28,846 bases of DNA from contig JAITMT010000511.1 in assembly GCA_031277235.1 (NCBI GenBank), forward strand, positions 1 to 28,846, written 5' to 3'. Shown piece by piece: positions 15,195 through 23,523 of this stretch. The position numbers were made by a program, and so were the translations under genes. The notes under the pieces were generated by a model. That model saw only the letters and a list, made by a program, of their open reading frames with translations. It made no database searches and was not told where the DNA came from. Position 1 is the first letter of the stretch. Each line of letters starts with the position of its first letter. The DNA is from Tannerella sp. (lineage in GTDB: Bacteria > Bacteroidota > Bacteroidia > Bacteroidales > Tannerellaceae).

Positions 15195-15803
15195 TTATTT
15201 TAAATAATTAATAAATAGAATAACAGTATTATTCTGTGAATCCATAAATTTCAATTCATTGCTTGTAATTTCAAATTTTCTAACATTAAACAGGATATGG
15301 TCTCTAAAAGCCATTCCCCAATCGTCATCTGCGAATCGAGTTGCATCAAAAATACCTCTTTTAGCCAAATTGATTTGTTGATTTTCTTCTATTTTAAAAT
15401 CAAAACCAATCGAATTAAGAAAAGTATGACCTTCTATATACCCTTGTCTTCCGTCAGGGATTACTATGGAAATATCGGGTTTTGTTGCATTTCCAGGTGG
15501 TGAACCAATATCTGTCAATTCACCGGATATGCTTAGCGCTTTTACTATCCATATACCACTGATACTTATAGTATCTACTGTTACGGTATCTACTGTTGCA
15601 GGGTCGATTATTACAGTATCTACCATTCCGGTATCTACTGTTGCAGGGTCGATTATTACAGTATCTAACATTCCGGTATCTATCTTTTCAATATCTACCT
15701 CTACCGGATCTACTTTTCCTGCATCTGTCTTTTCACAGCCGTTAAAACCGATCAAAATTACAGACAGGAATACAGATATTATTAGTTTGGATAAATTCTT
15801 CAT
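15195..15803 (-). CDS. Lipoprotein with 15-residue tandem repeats and META-like domain
   Basis: 202 residues. The signal peptide ends at the lipobox FNGC (Cys23). Residues ~30-78 are a low-complexity spacer of Asp, Thr, Val and Ile, in which DTGMVDTVIIDPATV repeats (15 residues, 45 bp at DNA level). A compact domain follows from ~80: SGIWIVKALSI...PDGRQGYIEGHTF...KFEITSNELKFMD...VILF, the pattern of META-like/lipocalin-like lipoproteins. The spacer would hold that domain away from the membrane. The gene lies between two REP-like palindromes, downstream of the lipoprotein gene at 15941. Function is unknown; a role with the neighbouring protease is only suggested by position. Confidence 0.75.
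   Translation of the reverse strand: MKNLSKLIISVFLSVILIGFNGCEKTDAGKVDPVEVDIEKIDTGMLDTVIIDPATVDTGMVDTVIIDPATVDTVTVDTISISGIWIVKALSISGELTDIGSPPGNATKPDISIVIPDGRQGYIEGHTFLNSIGFDFKIEENQQINLAKRGIFDATRFADDDWGMAFRDHILFNVRKFEITSNELKFMDSQNNTVILFINYLK
15585..15674. repeat. Two exact-period 45-bp tandem repeats within a lipoprotein gene
   Basis: Units 15585-15629 and 15630-15674 are nearly identical, each beginning GGTATCTACTGTTGCAGGGT. More degenerate GTATCTA-based units lie on both sides. The 45-bp length keeps the reading frame. Confidence 0.9.
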
Positions 15804-15844
15804 GTTGTATTTTTTATTTAATTAATTTTTCAGAAAGGATATTT

Positions 15845-15910
15845 CCGCTTGTGCCGATTTGTAATCGGTGTGTTGAATAGAATGCACCGATTACAAATCG
15901 GCGCAAGCGG
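15845..15910. repeat. Long nested palindrome between lipoprotein genes
   Basis: 26-bp arms (15845-15870 and 15885-15910) with one G/T-type mismatch and a 14-nt loop. Each arm itself contains a smaller palindrome, CCGATTtgtAATCGG or CCGATTacaAATCGG. It is a REP-like element that would form a very stable hairpin in mRNA, possibly attenuating or stabilising the transcript. Confidence 0.85.
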
Positions 15911-15940
15911 ATAAAAATATTTTTTCATAATCATTTCTAT

Positions 15941-16318
15941 TTATAAATTATTTATTTTTGTTAATTCTATACAATAATACTGATAGCCCCCGATCATACT
16001 AATGCTACCTTCAAAGTCGGACGCCTTACCGGAAAAAACAATTCTTTTTCCCTGTTCCTTATAGGCGTCTTGAATATTGCAGAGGAAAAAAATCCGGACT
16101 TCGTCGATGGTGCCTTCCGTAGGAACCGAGATATACCACTGTTGAACTTCGCCGTTAAAATTCACAGTACCTTGCAGGTCTGTTACCTCAAAGGATGTTT
16201 CCGCATCATTGCAATTGCAGAAACCGGTTACATCTTTACCGTCTCCATTCATATTGTTTCCACAGCCCATAAACGTTATGAACAGCAGAGTTAAAATTAA
16301 GAAAATGTACTTTTTCAT
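15941..16318 (-). CDS. Small lipoprotein of unknown function
   Basis: 125 residues from the ATG at 16318. A longer frame would need a TTG inside the upstream gene. The signal peptide MKKYIFLILTLLFITFMGC ends with the lipobox FMGC. The mature part (~105 residues) has DVTGFCNCNDAETSFEVTDL, a YISVPTEGTIDEVRIFFLCN strand region and VFSGKASDFEGS, a beta-rich small domain with several cysteines (CNC, LCN, YYC) that may pair. I recognise no family with certainty. It begins 10 bp after the stop of the lipoprotein gene at 16329, so both are one transcript from the 16970-17001 promoter. Confidence 0.7.
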   Translation of the reverse strand: MKKYIFLILTLLFITFMGCGNNMNGDGKDVTGFCNCNDAETSFEVTDLQGTVNFNGEVQQWYISVPTEGTIDEVRIFFLCNIQDAYKEQGKRIVFSGKASDFEGSISMIGGYQYYCIELTKINNL

Positions 16319-16328
16319 ATCTTTGCTA

Positions 16329-16745
16329 TTAATTTGTATATGCAATCCCATACTCATAAACATCGTCTTCAAATTTACCGGTATCTAAAAAATCATTGAT
16401 GGCTTTTTCAAAATTTTCCTTGCTCATGCTGTGTTTTCTTGTTAAATCATAATCTAACAGTAATTCCGGAGTTGACTTTGGACCCGGAAAAGATTGCTTG
16501 AATGCTACATCATGTTTCAAAACCAAAGCCTTCATTTCAGGGTCCTCGGTTGCCAAATAGTTTTCATCTGCCTGAGGTTTTAATTTTAGTCTTACCGACA
16601 AACTAAATTCACCGGTACCATCATCCTGTAACGAAAATGTTGGATGTGACGGCCGTTCATCCGTATTTACAGTTGATTGCATATCACCTGTATTTCCGCA
16701 TGACAGACAGAGCGAAATGAATAATAAAAATATAAAATCTTTCAT
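16329..16745 (-). CDS. Small lipoprotein of unknown function, shared signal-peptide cassette
   Basis: 138 residues from the ATG at 16745 (a second ATG at 16757 is possible). The signal peptide MKDFIFLLFISLCLSC (Cys16 lipidated) is nearly the same as that of the lipoprotein at 14174-14767, and the whole upstream region is duplicated, yet the mature proteins differ completely. The mature part has a beta-prone segment (TFSLQDDGTGEFSLSVRLKL), then a helical C-terminus with MKALVLKHDVAFKQSFPGPK and SMSKENFEKAINDFLDTG. No catalytic motif is visible. First gene of the lipoprotein cluster on this strand. Confidence 0.7.
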   Translation of the reverse strand: MKDFIFLLFISLCLSCGNTGDMQSTVNTDERPSHPTFSLQDDGTGEFSLSVRLKLKPQADENYLATEDPEMKALVLKHDVAFKQSFPGPKSTPELLLDYDLTRKHSMSKENFEKAINDFLDTGKFEDDVYEYGIAYTN

Positions 16746-17006
16746 TTTTGTATACATTTAAATTAATACTGTTTTTCAATTCCCGATGCTCCTGTTTTCC
16801 CATATACAACTCTTTTTTCTCCTTTCTTCCGTTGTGTACTCCCAGTCGCGTTTTACAAATTTTCTTCCGTTTCGAGCCTTTGCCGGCTCCCGTTACAGTG
16901 TGATCAAGGTTTTTTCCCCGATGATATTCATTCTTCCATTACACAAAATTACTTTGTATAATAACACGGCAAAGATACGGCGATTTTCTTTAATATGCAA
17001 ATATTT
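16720..17006 (-). repeat. Duplicated promoter-leader-signal segment, copy 2
   Basis: Second copy of the segment at 14742-15027. Promoter boxes, a GAGCCggcaaaGGCTC hairpin in the leader and the first signal-peptide codons are retained. This copy has an extra G and a stop that break the long leader frame open in copy 1. Confidence 0.9.
16970..17001 (-). promoter_or_regulatory. Promoter of the upstream lipoprotein genes
   Basis: Minus strand TTTG at 17001-16998 and TATCTTTG at 16977-16970, 20-bp spacer, identical arrangement to 14991-15022. Followed by a ~210-nt leader. Confidence 0.7.
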
Positions 17007-17053
17007 ATTGATTCTTTCATATAGAAATAACTTTTTCTCAACCGTTAAAATAC

Positions 17054-17096
17054 AAAGAACGCAAAGTTAATAATATCCTTTGCGTTCTTTTGTAGA
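17054..17096 (-). terminator. Terminator of the SusC-SusD-DUF3823 operon
   Basis: 13-bp perfect stem AAAGAACGCAAAG (17054-17066) and CTTTGCGTTCTTT (17078-17090) with an 11-nt loop. On the minus strand it is followed by GTATTTTAAC. It lies 20 bp after the DUF3823 gene stop. Confidence 0.8.
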
Positions 17097-17109
17097 AAAA
17101 ATAATTTAC

Positions 17110-17934
17110 TTATTGAACAGTGAACGAACTGATCGGCGAATAACAGAACTTTCTGTAAGTGTCATTCACCGATGCTCCGGCGCGATAATAATAGGTATAT
17201 CCCTTTTTTACCTGTGCGGAAAAAGTAATATCCGCGGTGGTATTGTCACCGGGTCCATTCGCAATCAGATTTGTCCAATTGTTGTCACCGTTGTCGGAAA
17301 GCGTCATTCTCAGAAAACCGTTCCCGCTATTGAGACCGACAGTGCCGCCGGGTTGATTGGTGTATTCGGCTACACCGATGGAACTGTCGTTTCCGTTGCC
17401 GACAAAAGGAGTATAACTCAGGAAAACTCTCAACTCGTAAAGGCGGGGAAGCGTTGCCCCGTTTCTTGTCAATACGGGCGCTTTTACCTTGAATACAACT
17501 CTTATCGAATCTTTGCCATCCCTGTTAAACTGCTCCAGCCTGACGTCCAGGACTTGCAGATAGGGGGTTACTTCAAAGTCCTGTACCAGGCGATCCTTCA
17601 ATACAAGATTTTTCAGCGTATCCATGGGCCAGAACGGACCGTTGTAGGGAAGCATGTCGTATGTGCCGGCAAAAAGTTTCGTATTTTGATACGTTCCATC
17701 CTGCTTGATTCGCAAATCCTGAAAATTGGTTGCCCCGCCTTCCTGTCCGGTAAAACTTCTTTCCCAAATGCGTATTTGCCAGTCATTCTGGGATGCAAGT
17801 ATCGGTTGTCCGGTATATGAATCGGTTACGGTACCTTGCCACGTGCAATCGGGGGCGTCCCAATTATCTGTTTCAAAACATGAAGATAAACTCAACAGAG
17901 TTACTCCAAAAACGAATAATAATATTTTTTTCAT
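17110..17934 (-). CDS. DUF3823-type SusE-position lipoprotein
   Basis: 274 residues. The signal peptide MKKILLFVFGVTLLSLSSC carries a lipobox with Cys19. The mature N-terminus DNWDAPDCTWQGTVTDSYTGQPI (positions ~23-45, seen as DAPDCTWQG then TDSYTG) is the DUF3823 carboxypeptidase-regulatory-like beta-sandwich. A second beta domain (~140-270) ends in CYSPISSFTVQ. Such proteins take the third position of polysaccharide-utilisation operons and are surface lipoproteins that probably help bind the glycan. The gene is 27 bp downstream of the SusD gene and is followed by a terminator, closing the operon. The glycan bound is unknown. Confidence 0.85.
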   Translation of the reverse strand: MKKILLFVFGVTLLSLSSCFETDNWDAPDCTWQGTVTDSYTGQPILASQNDWQIRIWERSFTGQEGGATNFQDLRIKQDGTYQNTKLFAGTYDMLPYNGPFWPMDTLKNLVLKDRLVQDFEVTPYLQVLDVRLEQFNRDGKDSIRVVFKVKAPVLTRNGATLPRLYELRVFLSYTPFVGNGNDSSIGVAEYTNQPGGTVGLNSGNGFLRMTLSDNGDNNWTNLIANGPGDNTTADITFSAQVKKGYTYYYRAGASVNDTYRKFCYSPISSFTVQ

Positions 17935-17961
17935 AAAAATTATGATTTTACAAGTTAAACA

Positions 17962-19986
17962 TTAACGGAATGGATTTTGAGGCAACAGATTCGGATTTTT
18001 GTTGATCTCGTCTCCGGGAATGGATTGATAGTAACAGGAACGGTTGGCATTATAGGTTCTCGTACTCTGTTCGCGTTCATCCAGAAAGATATACCGATCC
18101 TCGTCAACTACATAATAGCAGGTAAGAATCCGGGGGATCCACTGTTCCAAAATCCTGTCGGCAACTCTCCAGCGTTTCAAATCCCACCAGCGCTGATTTT
18201 CGCCCCACAGTTCACGATAGCGTTCATCGCGGATAAATTGCAGCCCCGGATCAATCGGATAGACTACCTGGGTTTTGCTGTAATCCCATTGATCCAAATC
18301 AGCCGGGTTGGTGGATATATCCAGATTCTTGCAGCCGGCACGTTGGCGAATCTCGCGAATATACTTGTTGGCTTCCTCTCTGTTTCCCATTTCATAGGCG
18401 GCTTCCGCGTGATTCAGATAGATTTCTGCCAGACGGAAAACGATCCAGGGTTGAAAACTGGAATGTTCCACAATTCTGCCCAATTCCCGTGTTTCGTCAA
18501 TATATTTGCGAACATATCCGCCGGTAAGGCAGTTATTTTCAGCTCCGCCGGTATTTCTCATGCCCTGCATGCCGATAATATTGATACTTCCGTTGGAATT
18601 GATGGGAATATGCGTGTTTTTTGACGGGTCTATACCGTCGGAATAGGTAGCGTTCACATCGTTGCTCAATACGCGGTTACCATTCAAATTGGGCGCTTCA
18701 TTGCCGCCTCCGTTCAGGATTTCGCTTGCTTGCCACGTAAAAGTTTTATACAATCCTCTCCGGATATTGAATACGATTCCCTGATAGTTATCGCCCGATA
18801 AATACATACTGCCACGCATGCGGGGTTCCAGTTCATTCCTGAAATCGGCAGGATTTTCCCAGCGTCTCGGAGCGCCGGTAGCGTCCACAAGACTGGGAAC
18901 ACCTTCAAATCTCCGCATCGCATCCAGGGAAGGATAGGCTTGACTGCCTACAAAATTCGACATGGTCGGGGTTGGAAGCATCAGCGCATCATAACTGTGA
19001 CCGATCAGCCAGGCTTCACGGGGGAATATGTCATGATGGATATAGTTCTTGAAGAAAATGGTCTCGTTTGAATTTTCATCGAAGAATAAATCGTGGAAAT
19101 TCTGTGCCAGATCGGGATTTGCCTTGTATAATTCGTATGGTCCATTTTCGATCAACTCCTTGCTTGCATCAAACGAATACTGGAAGAACTCATTGGCTCT
19201 ATCGGCGCTCATTCCCGCAAAACCTCTATCGTAGGCTTCCTCTCCGGTATAATTAACATACTGGGTATATTTTGCAATCGTTGCCGCCCAAAGCATCAGG
19301 CGTGACTGCAAGGCAAGAGCCGTCCATTTGGTTCCACGATATTTATCGGGAGCGCTTGTCATATTTTCACCGGCAAACTTCAAATCTTCGTAAATGAACT
19401 TCCAGCAATCATATTCCGTGTTGCGCGGTACATTCAAGATTTCGGTGTCAGCCGCGGGATCTTGAATTTCCGTGATGATAGGCACTCCACCGTAACGTTT
19501 GACCAATCCCGAGAAGATGAAAGCGCGCAAAAAACGGGCTTCTCCCAGTAATTCATTATATTTTGTCTCGTCAAAGTTTTCCTTGTATTGCGGAAAACTA
19601 TTGATGAAACTGTTGATGTCCCGAATACGGTCATATCGCCAGAAATTGGCGCCATTGTTGTTCACCTGATCCGGTCCGATGAACTCGCCGCACATCGTCG
19701 CCAATTGGTGTTTTTGCGCTTCCCAGGTTCCCCAGGCGTCATAACCGTTGTAATTGCCTTTACGGTATCCAGCGTCATTGGGATTACTGGGATCGTCAGC
19801 CCTGAAGAGAAAATCCTCGATCGGCAGCCATCCGTACATACCTGCAAAAAAAGTTTCTACGCCCGATTCCGAGCCGAAAAATTCAGCTTCGCCATACTGT
19901 CCTTTGGGTTCCAGATCCAAGTCCACGCAAGAACCGAGACCAAAACTGCACATGACTGTTATTATTAATAAATTTCTTATTTTCAT
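17962..19986 (-). CDS. SusD/RagB-family nutrient-binding outer-membrane lipoprotein
   Basis: 674 residues from the ATG at 19986 (an ATG at 20013 would overlap the SusC stop by 14 bp; the lipoprotein signal MKIRNLLIITVMCSFGLGSC fits the later start). The lipobox is LGSC. SusD traits are seen: N-terminal DLDLEPKGQYGEAEFF, the TPR-containing part with YNELLGEARFLRAFIFSGLVKRYGGVPI split over ~150-180, and the C-terminal block with RDERYRELWGENQRWWDLKRW. It forms the lid of the SusC transporter and binds the incoming oligosaccharide at the cell surface. Starts 13 bp after SusC. It is larger than the classic ~550-residue SusD. Confidence 0.95.
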   Translation of the reverse strand: MKIRNLLIITVMCSFGLGSCVDLDLEPKGQYGEAEFFGSESGVETFFAGMYGWLPIEDFLFRADDPSNPNDAGYRKGNYNGYDAWGTWEAQKHQLATMCGEFIGPDQVNNNGANFWRYDRIRDINSFINSFPQYKENFDETKYNELLGEARFLRAFIFSGLVKRYGGVPIITEIQDPAADTEILNVPRNTEYDCWKFIYEDLKFAGENMTSAPDKYRGTKWTALALQSRLMLWAATIAKYTQYVNYTGEEAYDRGFAGMSADRANEFFQYSFDASKELIENGPYELYKANPDLAQNFHDLFFDENSNETIFFKNYIHHDIFPREAWLIGHSYDALMLPTPTMSNFVGSQAYPSLDAMRRFEGVPSLVDATGAPRRWENPADFRNELEPRMRGSMYLSGDNYQGIVFNIRRGLYKTFTWQASEILNGGGNEAPNLNGNRVLSNDVNATYSDGIDPSKNTHIPINSNGSINIIGMQGMRNTGGAENNCLTGGYVRKYIDETRELGRIVEHSSFQPWIVFRLAEIYLNHAEAAYEMGNREEANKYIREIRQRAGCKNLDISTNPADLDQWDYSKTQVVYPIDPGLQFIRDERYRELWGENQRWWDLKRWRVADRILEQWIPRILTCYYVVDEDRYIFLDEREQSTRTYNANRSCYYQSIPGDEINKNPNLLPQNPFR

Positions 19987-19999
19987 ACTATTACATTGT

Positions 20000-22900
20000 T
20001 TAGAATTTAACATTTAATCCCACTGAATACGTTTTGTTGTTCGGATATGCATACATCGCATCCGCTCCACCGGCAGAACCTCCTGCACCCGACGTCGCGC
20101 TCTGGAGTTCGGGGTCTATGGACTGATCCAGCGCAGAGACGGTAAACACATTATAGGCATTCACAAAGATTCTGATATTTTTAAGACCTACCTTTGCCAA
20201 TAGTTGGTTCGGTACGGTATAGCCCAATTCGAGGGTTTTCAGGCGGAGGTAGGAAGCGTCCATGATGCCGTTTGAATTATCGCGCATGTCTCCCCGGTTT
20301 CCGTAAGGATAATATCCGGGAATCCATTCGGTTGAAGGGCTCCATAAATCCGCCTTCGGATCTGTCGGACGCCAACTGTCCATGTACCAGTTCAAACTGT
20401 TTTGAGTTCCGCCGAAAGGCAAGGCTTCGGTAAAGACTTCGGATAATTGCATATAGACTTTGTACGCGCCCTGAAATTGAGCAAGCAAATCGAAGTTTTT
20501 ATAGCTTCCTCCCAATGCAAATCCATAATAGAAATAAGGTAATCCTTTAGTTGCCAGAGGCTGTTCATCGCTGCCGTCAACGATACCGTCTCCGTTCCAG
20601 TCTTCCTGCGCCCAACTGCCCGGCAGGGTGCCCTGTCCAATGGGATAAGTTGTGAAATTGCGGATTTGCTCGATGCTTGTGAACATGAAATCCGATTTTC
20701 TTGTCCACCAGAGATCGTCCATGTAATATCTTCCGCTTTGACGGTTTCTCCATTGATCATAGGAGTTGCTGGCCGGTGTTTCTTCCTTGAACAGCCATTC
20801 CCTGCGTGTGAATGAAATCTGTCCGGTAACAAAATAATCAAATTCGCTGATACGGCTTTGATGCTTCAGTTCAACTTCCCACCCGAAAGTGCGGTCGTCG
20901 TTTAGGTTTATCTGCGGCAAATTGGCGCCTACCGTTCCGGGAATAACAGCCAGATTGTCGCCCATTATACCCTTGCGGTCGCGCCGGAACAATTCTACGG
21001 TTCCGGAAAGTTTTTCATTGAATAGCCCGAAATCCATACCTACGTTTTGCAGGGTTGCCTTGATCCAGGTCTTGTTCGGGTTGGGAATCGCAGTAGCCCG
21101 AATACCTTGTGTCGCTACGCCCGGGGAATAAATCCAGCCGAATTGATTGTTCGTTTCATATCCTACGAAGATTTGCGGATAGTCGGTGGCGTTGCTCTCG
21201 TCTCCTACCGTACCGCTCGATACTCTAAACTTCAGATTGGAAAGTACAGGTATATTATTTTTGATAAAACTCTCCTCGCTGGCACGCCATGCCAACGAAA
21301 CCGAAGGGAAGAAACCCCAGCGCGTGTCTTTGGGCCAGCGCGAATTGGCTTCGTAGCGTCCGATAAGACCGATCATGTATTTACCGGCAAAATCGTAGTT
21401 TATTCTGCCGATGAAGGCACGCTGCGAGCGGTCGGTCGGACCTCCGGCTGAATTTCTCATGTCGTCAGAATCTCCGCCGGACAGGTATTCGGTGTTTAGG
21501 AGTAGCCAGCGTGTGGCATTGAACCATTCCCATTGCGAATAGATTTCTTCAAAAACGAATGTTCCGTCAATCGAATGTTTTCCGAAGCGGTTATTGTAGT
21601 TTAAACCCAACTGCATGTCATGCGAAGAATCCATATTCGTACCGCGCGTGATTGACGAATTGGGTCCGTTCAGCAATTTTGCTACAGCATAAGTATCCGT
21701 TTGGGCATTATACTGGTATGTTTGCCACATTTTGCTGTAATTGCTCTCGTTGGGAAAATTCAGGTAATAATCATAAAAAGCTCTTGCCGTTAAACCTTTT
21801 ATGCCCGGAATATTGTATTTCAATTCAATGGAACCGTCGGCAATGCGTCCGTTTCTTTGCACATATCCCCTGTACTTGGAATCCATTTTTCCCACAAGGT
21901 TTGTAAACTCGTTGTTCCAGGGAGAATAGCCGTTCAAATATTCGGGATTGTCGTTGGCATAAAACGGAATCTCTTTCAGCGTAAGGTAGGCATTTTTGAA
22001 GTTATCCCACGGATTGCCTTCCGGCAACATGGTTTTGTCTATCGTGGCTGCCAGGGAAACTCGCAAACTTAGATCTTTGGTGATTTTCGCATCCACGTTC
22101 GACTGCAAATTAAACTTTTCACTCCACAGGGAACCGCTCGCATAAGCTCCGTCCTGTTTCAGATAGCCCAAGTTAAAATAATAGCGCAAAGATTCGGTAC
22201 CACCGTCAAGACTCACATTGTGCTGTGTTTGAGGAGCAAATTCCTTGAAAATCTTTCCAAACCAATCATAGGTTTCCATCGTGGCGGCAGCGGCTAAATC
22301 TTCATCGGAGAACGTCGGATTGAGTGTGCGAGTCATCCAATAATTATTATTGAAGTCATCAAACCATCCTTCGTTGCGTTTCGTTCTCCATTCCACCGGG
22401 GTATAAGTGTCCGGAACAGATAGCAGTTGCTGGAATGTAACGACTCCATTATAGGAGATATCCACCTTCCCGTCTCGCGCAGTACCGGATTTTGTGGTAA
22501 CCAGCAGGACTCCTTGCGCAGCCTTGATACCGTAAATTGCCGCCGAAGCGTCTTTCAACACCGTGATGGATTCGATTACTTCCGGATCCATCCGGGAAAA
22601 GTAGGCTTTGTCACGGGCTACACCGTCAATAACAAACAGCGGCTCGCCATAACCGCGAAGGTCAATGACGCTGTTATATGACCCGGGCTGTGCCGATCGC
22701 TGCGTGATACGCAATCCCGGCAGTTTACCGGCTAACTGATTCACTACGTTTTCGTTTTTCGTAACGGTGATTTCCTGATTGCTGATCGTTGAAATGGCGC
22801 CGGTTACGGTCGCTTTTCGCTGGGTACCGTATCCCGTAACAATCACCTCGTCCAGCGCCCGGAGATCTTCCAGTAGCCGGACGGTCAAGTCGGATTGATT

Positions 22901-23173
22901 GTTCACCCGCACTTCCTGCGTGAGATATCCCAAAAAGGAAACGACGAGCGTCGCATTTCCCGGTACGTTCAGCGAGAAGTTCCCTTCCGCGTCCGTGATG
23001 GTTCCGACGGTAGCGCCCTGTTGAGCAACATTTGCTCCCGCAATGGCTTCGCCTGTCGTACCATCTATCACTTTGCCTCTTACCGGATTGCTCTGGGCTA
23101 TTGTCCACTGGCTGAATCCAAGTATCAGGCAAATACAAATAATAACAAATTTTGTTCTTTTAACATGATTCAT
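20000..23173 (-). CDS. SusC/RagA-family TonB-linked outer-membrane transporter
   Basis: 1057 residues with a signal peptide (cut near residue 26, TIA-QS). A carboxypeptidase-D regulatory-like domain covers ~31-105 (GKVIDGTTGEAIAGANV, FSLNVPGNATLVVSFLGY). The SusC signature DEVIVTGYGTQRK and plug domain follow (LPGLRITQ, DLRGYGEPLFVIDGV, TVLKDASAAIYGIKAAQGV), then the 22-strand barrel ending in YSVGLNVKF with a terminal Phe. With the SusD protein it imports large oligosaccharides using TonB energy. It is the first gene of the operon; a TATCTTTG box lies ~170 bp upstream. No sigma/anti-sigma pair is adjacent, and there is no N-terminal STN domain, so control by an ECF anti-sigma factor is not expected. 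Confidence 0.97.
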   Translation of the reverse strand: MNHVKRTKFVIICICLILGFSQWTIAQSNPVRGKVIDGTTGEAIAGANVAQQGATVGTITDAEGNFSLNVPGNATLVVSFLGYLTQEVRVNNQSDLTVRLLEDLRALDEVIVTGYGTQRKATVTGAISTISNQEITVTKNENVVNQLAGKLPGLRITQRSAQPGSYNSVIDLRGYGEPLFVIDGVARDKAYFSRMDPEVIESITVLKDASAAIYGIKAAQGVLLVTTKSGTARDGKVDISYNGVVTFQQLLSVPDTYTPVEWRTKRNEGWFDDFNNNYWMTRTLNPTFSDEDLAAAATMETYDWFGKIFKEFAPQTQHNVSLDGGTESLRYYFNLGYLKQDGAYASGSLWSEKFNLQSNVDAKITKDLSLRVSLAATIDKTMLPEGNPWDNFKNAYLTLKEIPFYANDNPEYLNGYSPWNNEFTNLVGKMDSKYRGYVQRNGRIADGSIELKYNIPGIKGLTARAFYDYYLNFPNESNYSKMWQTYQYNAQTDTYAVAKLLNGPNSSITRGTNMDSSHDMQLGLNYNNRFGKHSIDGTFVFEEIYSQWEWFNATRWLLLNTEYLSGGDSDDMRNSAGGPTDRSQRAFIGRINYDFAGKYMIGLIGRYEANSRWPKDTRWGFFPSVSLAWRASEESFIKNNIPVLSNLKFRVSSGTVGDESNATDYPQIFVGYETNNQFGWIYSPGVATQGIRATAIPNPNKTWIKATLQNVGMDFGLFNEKLSGTVELFRRDRKGIMGDNLAVIPGTVGANLPQINLNDDRTFGWEVELKHQSRISEFDYFVTGQISFTRREWLFKEETPASNSYDQWRNRQSGRYYMDDLWWTRKSDFMFTSIEQIRNFTTYPIGQGTLPGSWAQEDWNGDGIVDGSDEQPLATKGLPYFYYGFALGGSYKNFDLLAQFQGAYKVYMQLSEVFTEALPFGGTQNSLNWYMDSWRPTDPKADLWSPSTEWIPGYYPYGNRGDMRDNSNGIMDASYLRLKTLELGYTVPNQLLAKVGLKNIRIFVNAYNVFTVSALDQSIDPELQSATSGAGGSAGGADAMYAYPNNKTYSVGLNVKF

Positions 23174-23241
23174 AAAACATGGTTTTTAAAGTTTGTGATT
23201 TAATCGTTTCTAATTTTTTTTTACTCGTAATTTCTCATCGA

Positions 23242-23259
23242 ATGCGTTCCTGAACGCAT
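23242..23259. repeat. Palindrome in the SusC leader
   Basis: ATGCGTTC-ct-GAACGCAT, an 18-bp near-perfect palindrome in the ~170-nt leader between the SusC promoter and start codon. It could be a hairpin in the mRNA or a binding site for a dimeric regulator. Confidence 0.6.
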
Positions 23260-23342
23260 CCACCATTCTCAATTTTTTTTCTAAGCACTGTCATTTTTTT
23301 TCTGTTTCTTCATATTTTTTGCTGGTTAGTTTAACAATGGCG

Positions 23343-23350
23343 CAAAGATA
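23343..23350 (-). promoter_or_regulatory. -7 box of the SusC-SusD promoter
   Basis: TATCTTTG on the minus strand, followed by GCGCC. No TTTG is found at the -33 distance, as expected for a promoter that needs an activator. The predicted leader is ~165 nt. Confidence 0.6.
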
Positions 23351-23488
23351 AATGCGCGGTATTTAATAAATGGATTAAAAAAGTATTAACAATCGTGAAA
23401 TTTTGTATTTTTTTTGAAAATTTCTTAATTATCCCCGAGCCGCGCTTTGCTCACTCGGAAAAAATTGTCAATTATCAATTAATTTCCG

Positions 23489-23496
23489 TATCTTTG
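23489..23496 (+). promoter_or_regulatory. -7 box of the toxin-antitoxin operon
   Basis: TATCTTTG 27 bp before the antitoxin ATG, with ATTG at 23464-23467 about 21 bp upstream. It is divergent from the SusC promoter. Confidence 0.65.
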
Positions 23497-23523
23497 CGGC
23501 AAAATTATAAACGAACAAGAATT

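Noticed and set aside
16786..17070. 94-codon plus-strand frame
   Set aside because: It is the reverse of the duplicated leader and the SusCD terminator; no coding features.
23395..23523. N-terminal extension of the antitoxin
   Set aside because: This stretch contains the TATCTTTG promoter box and is not antitoxin-like; the ATG at 23524 is the proper start.
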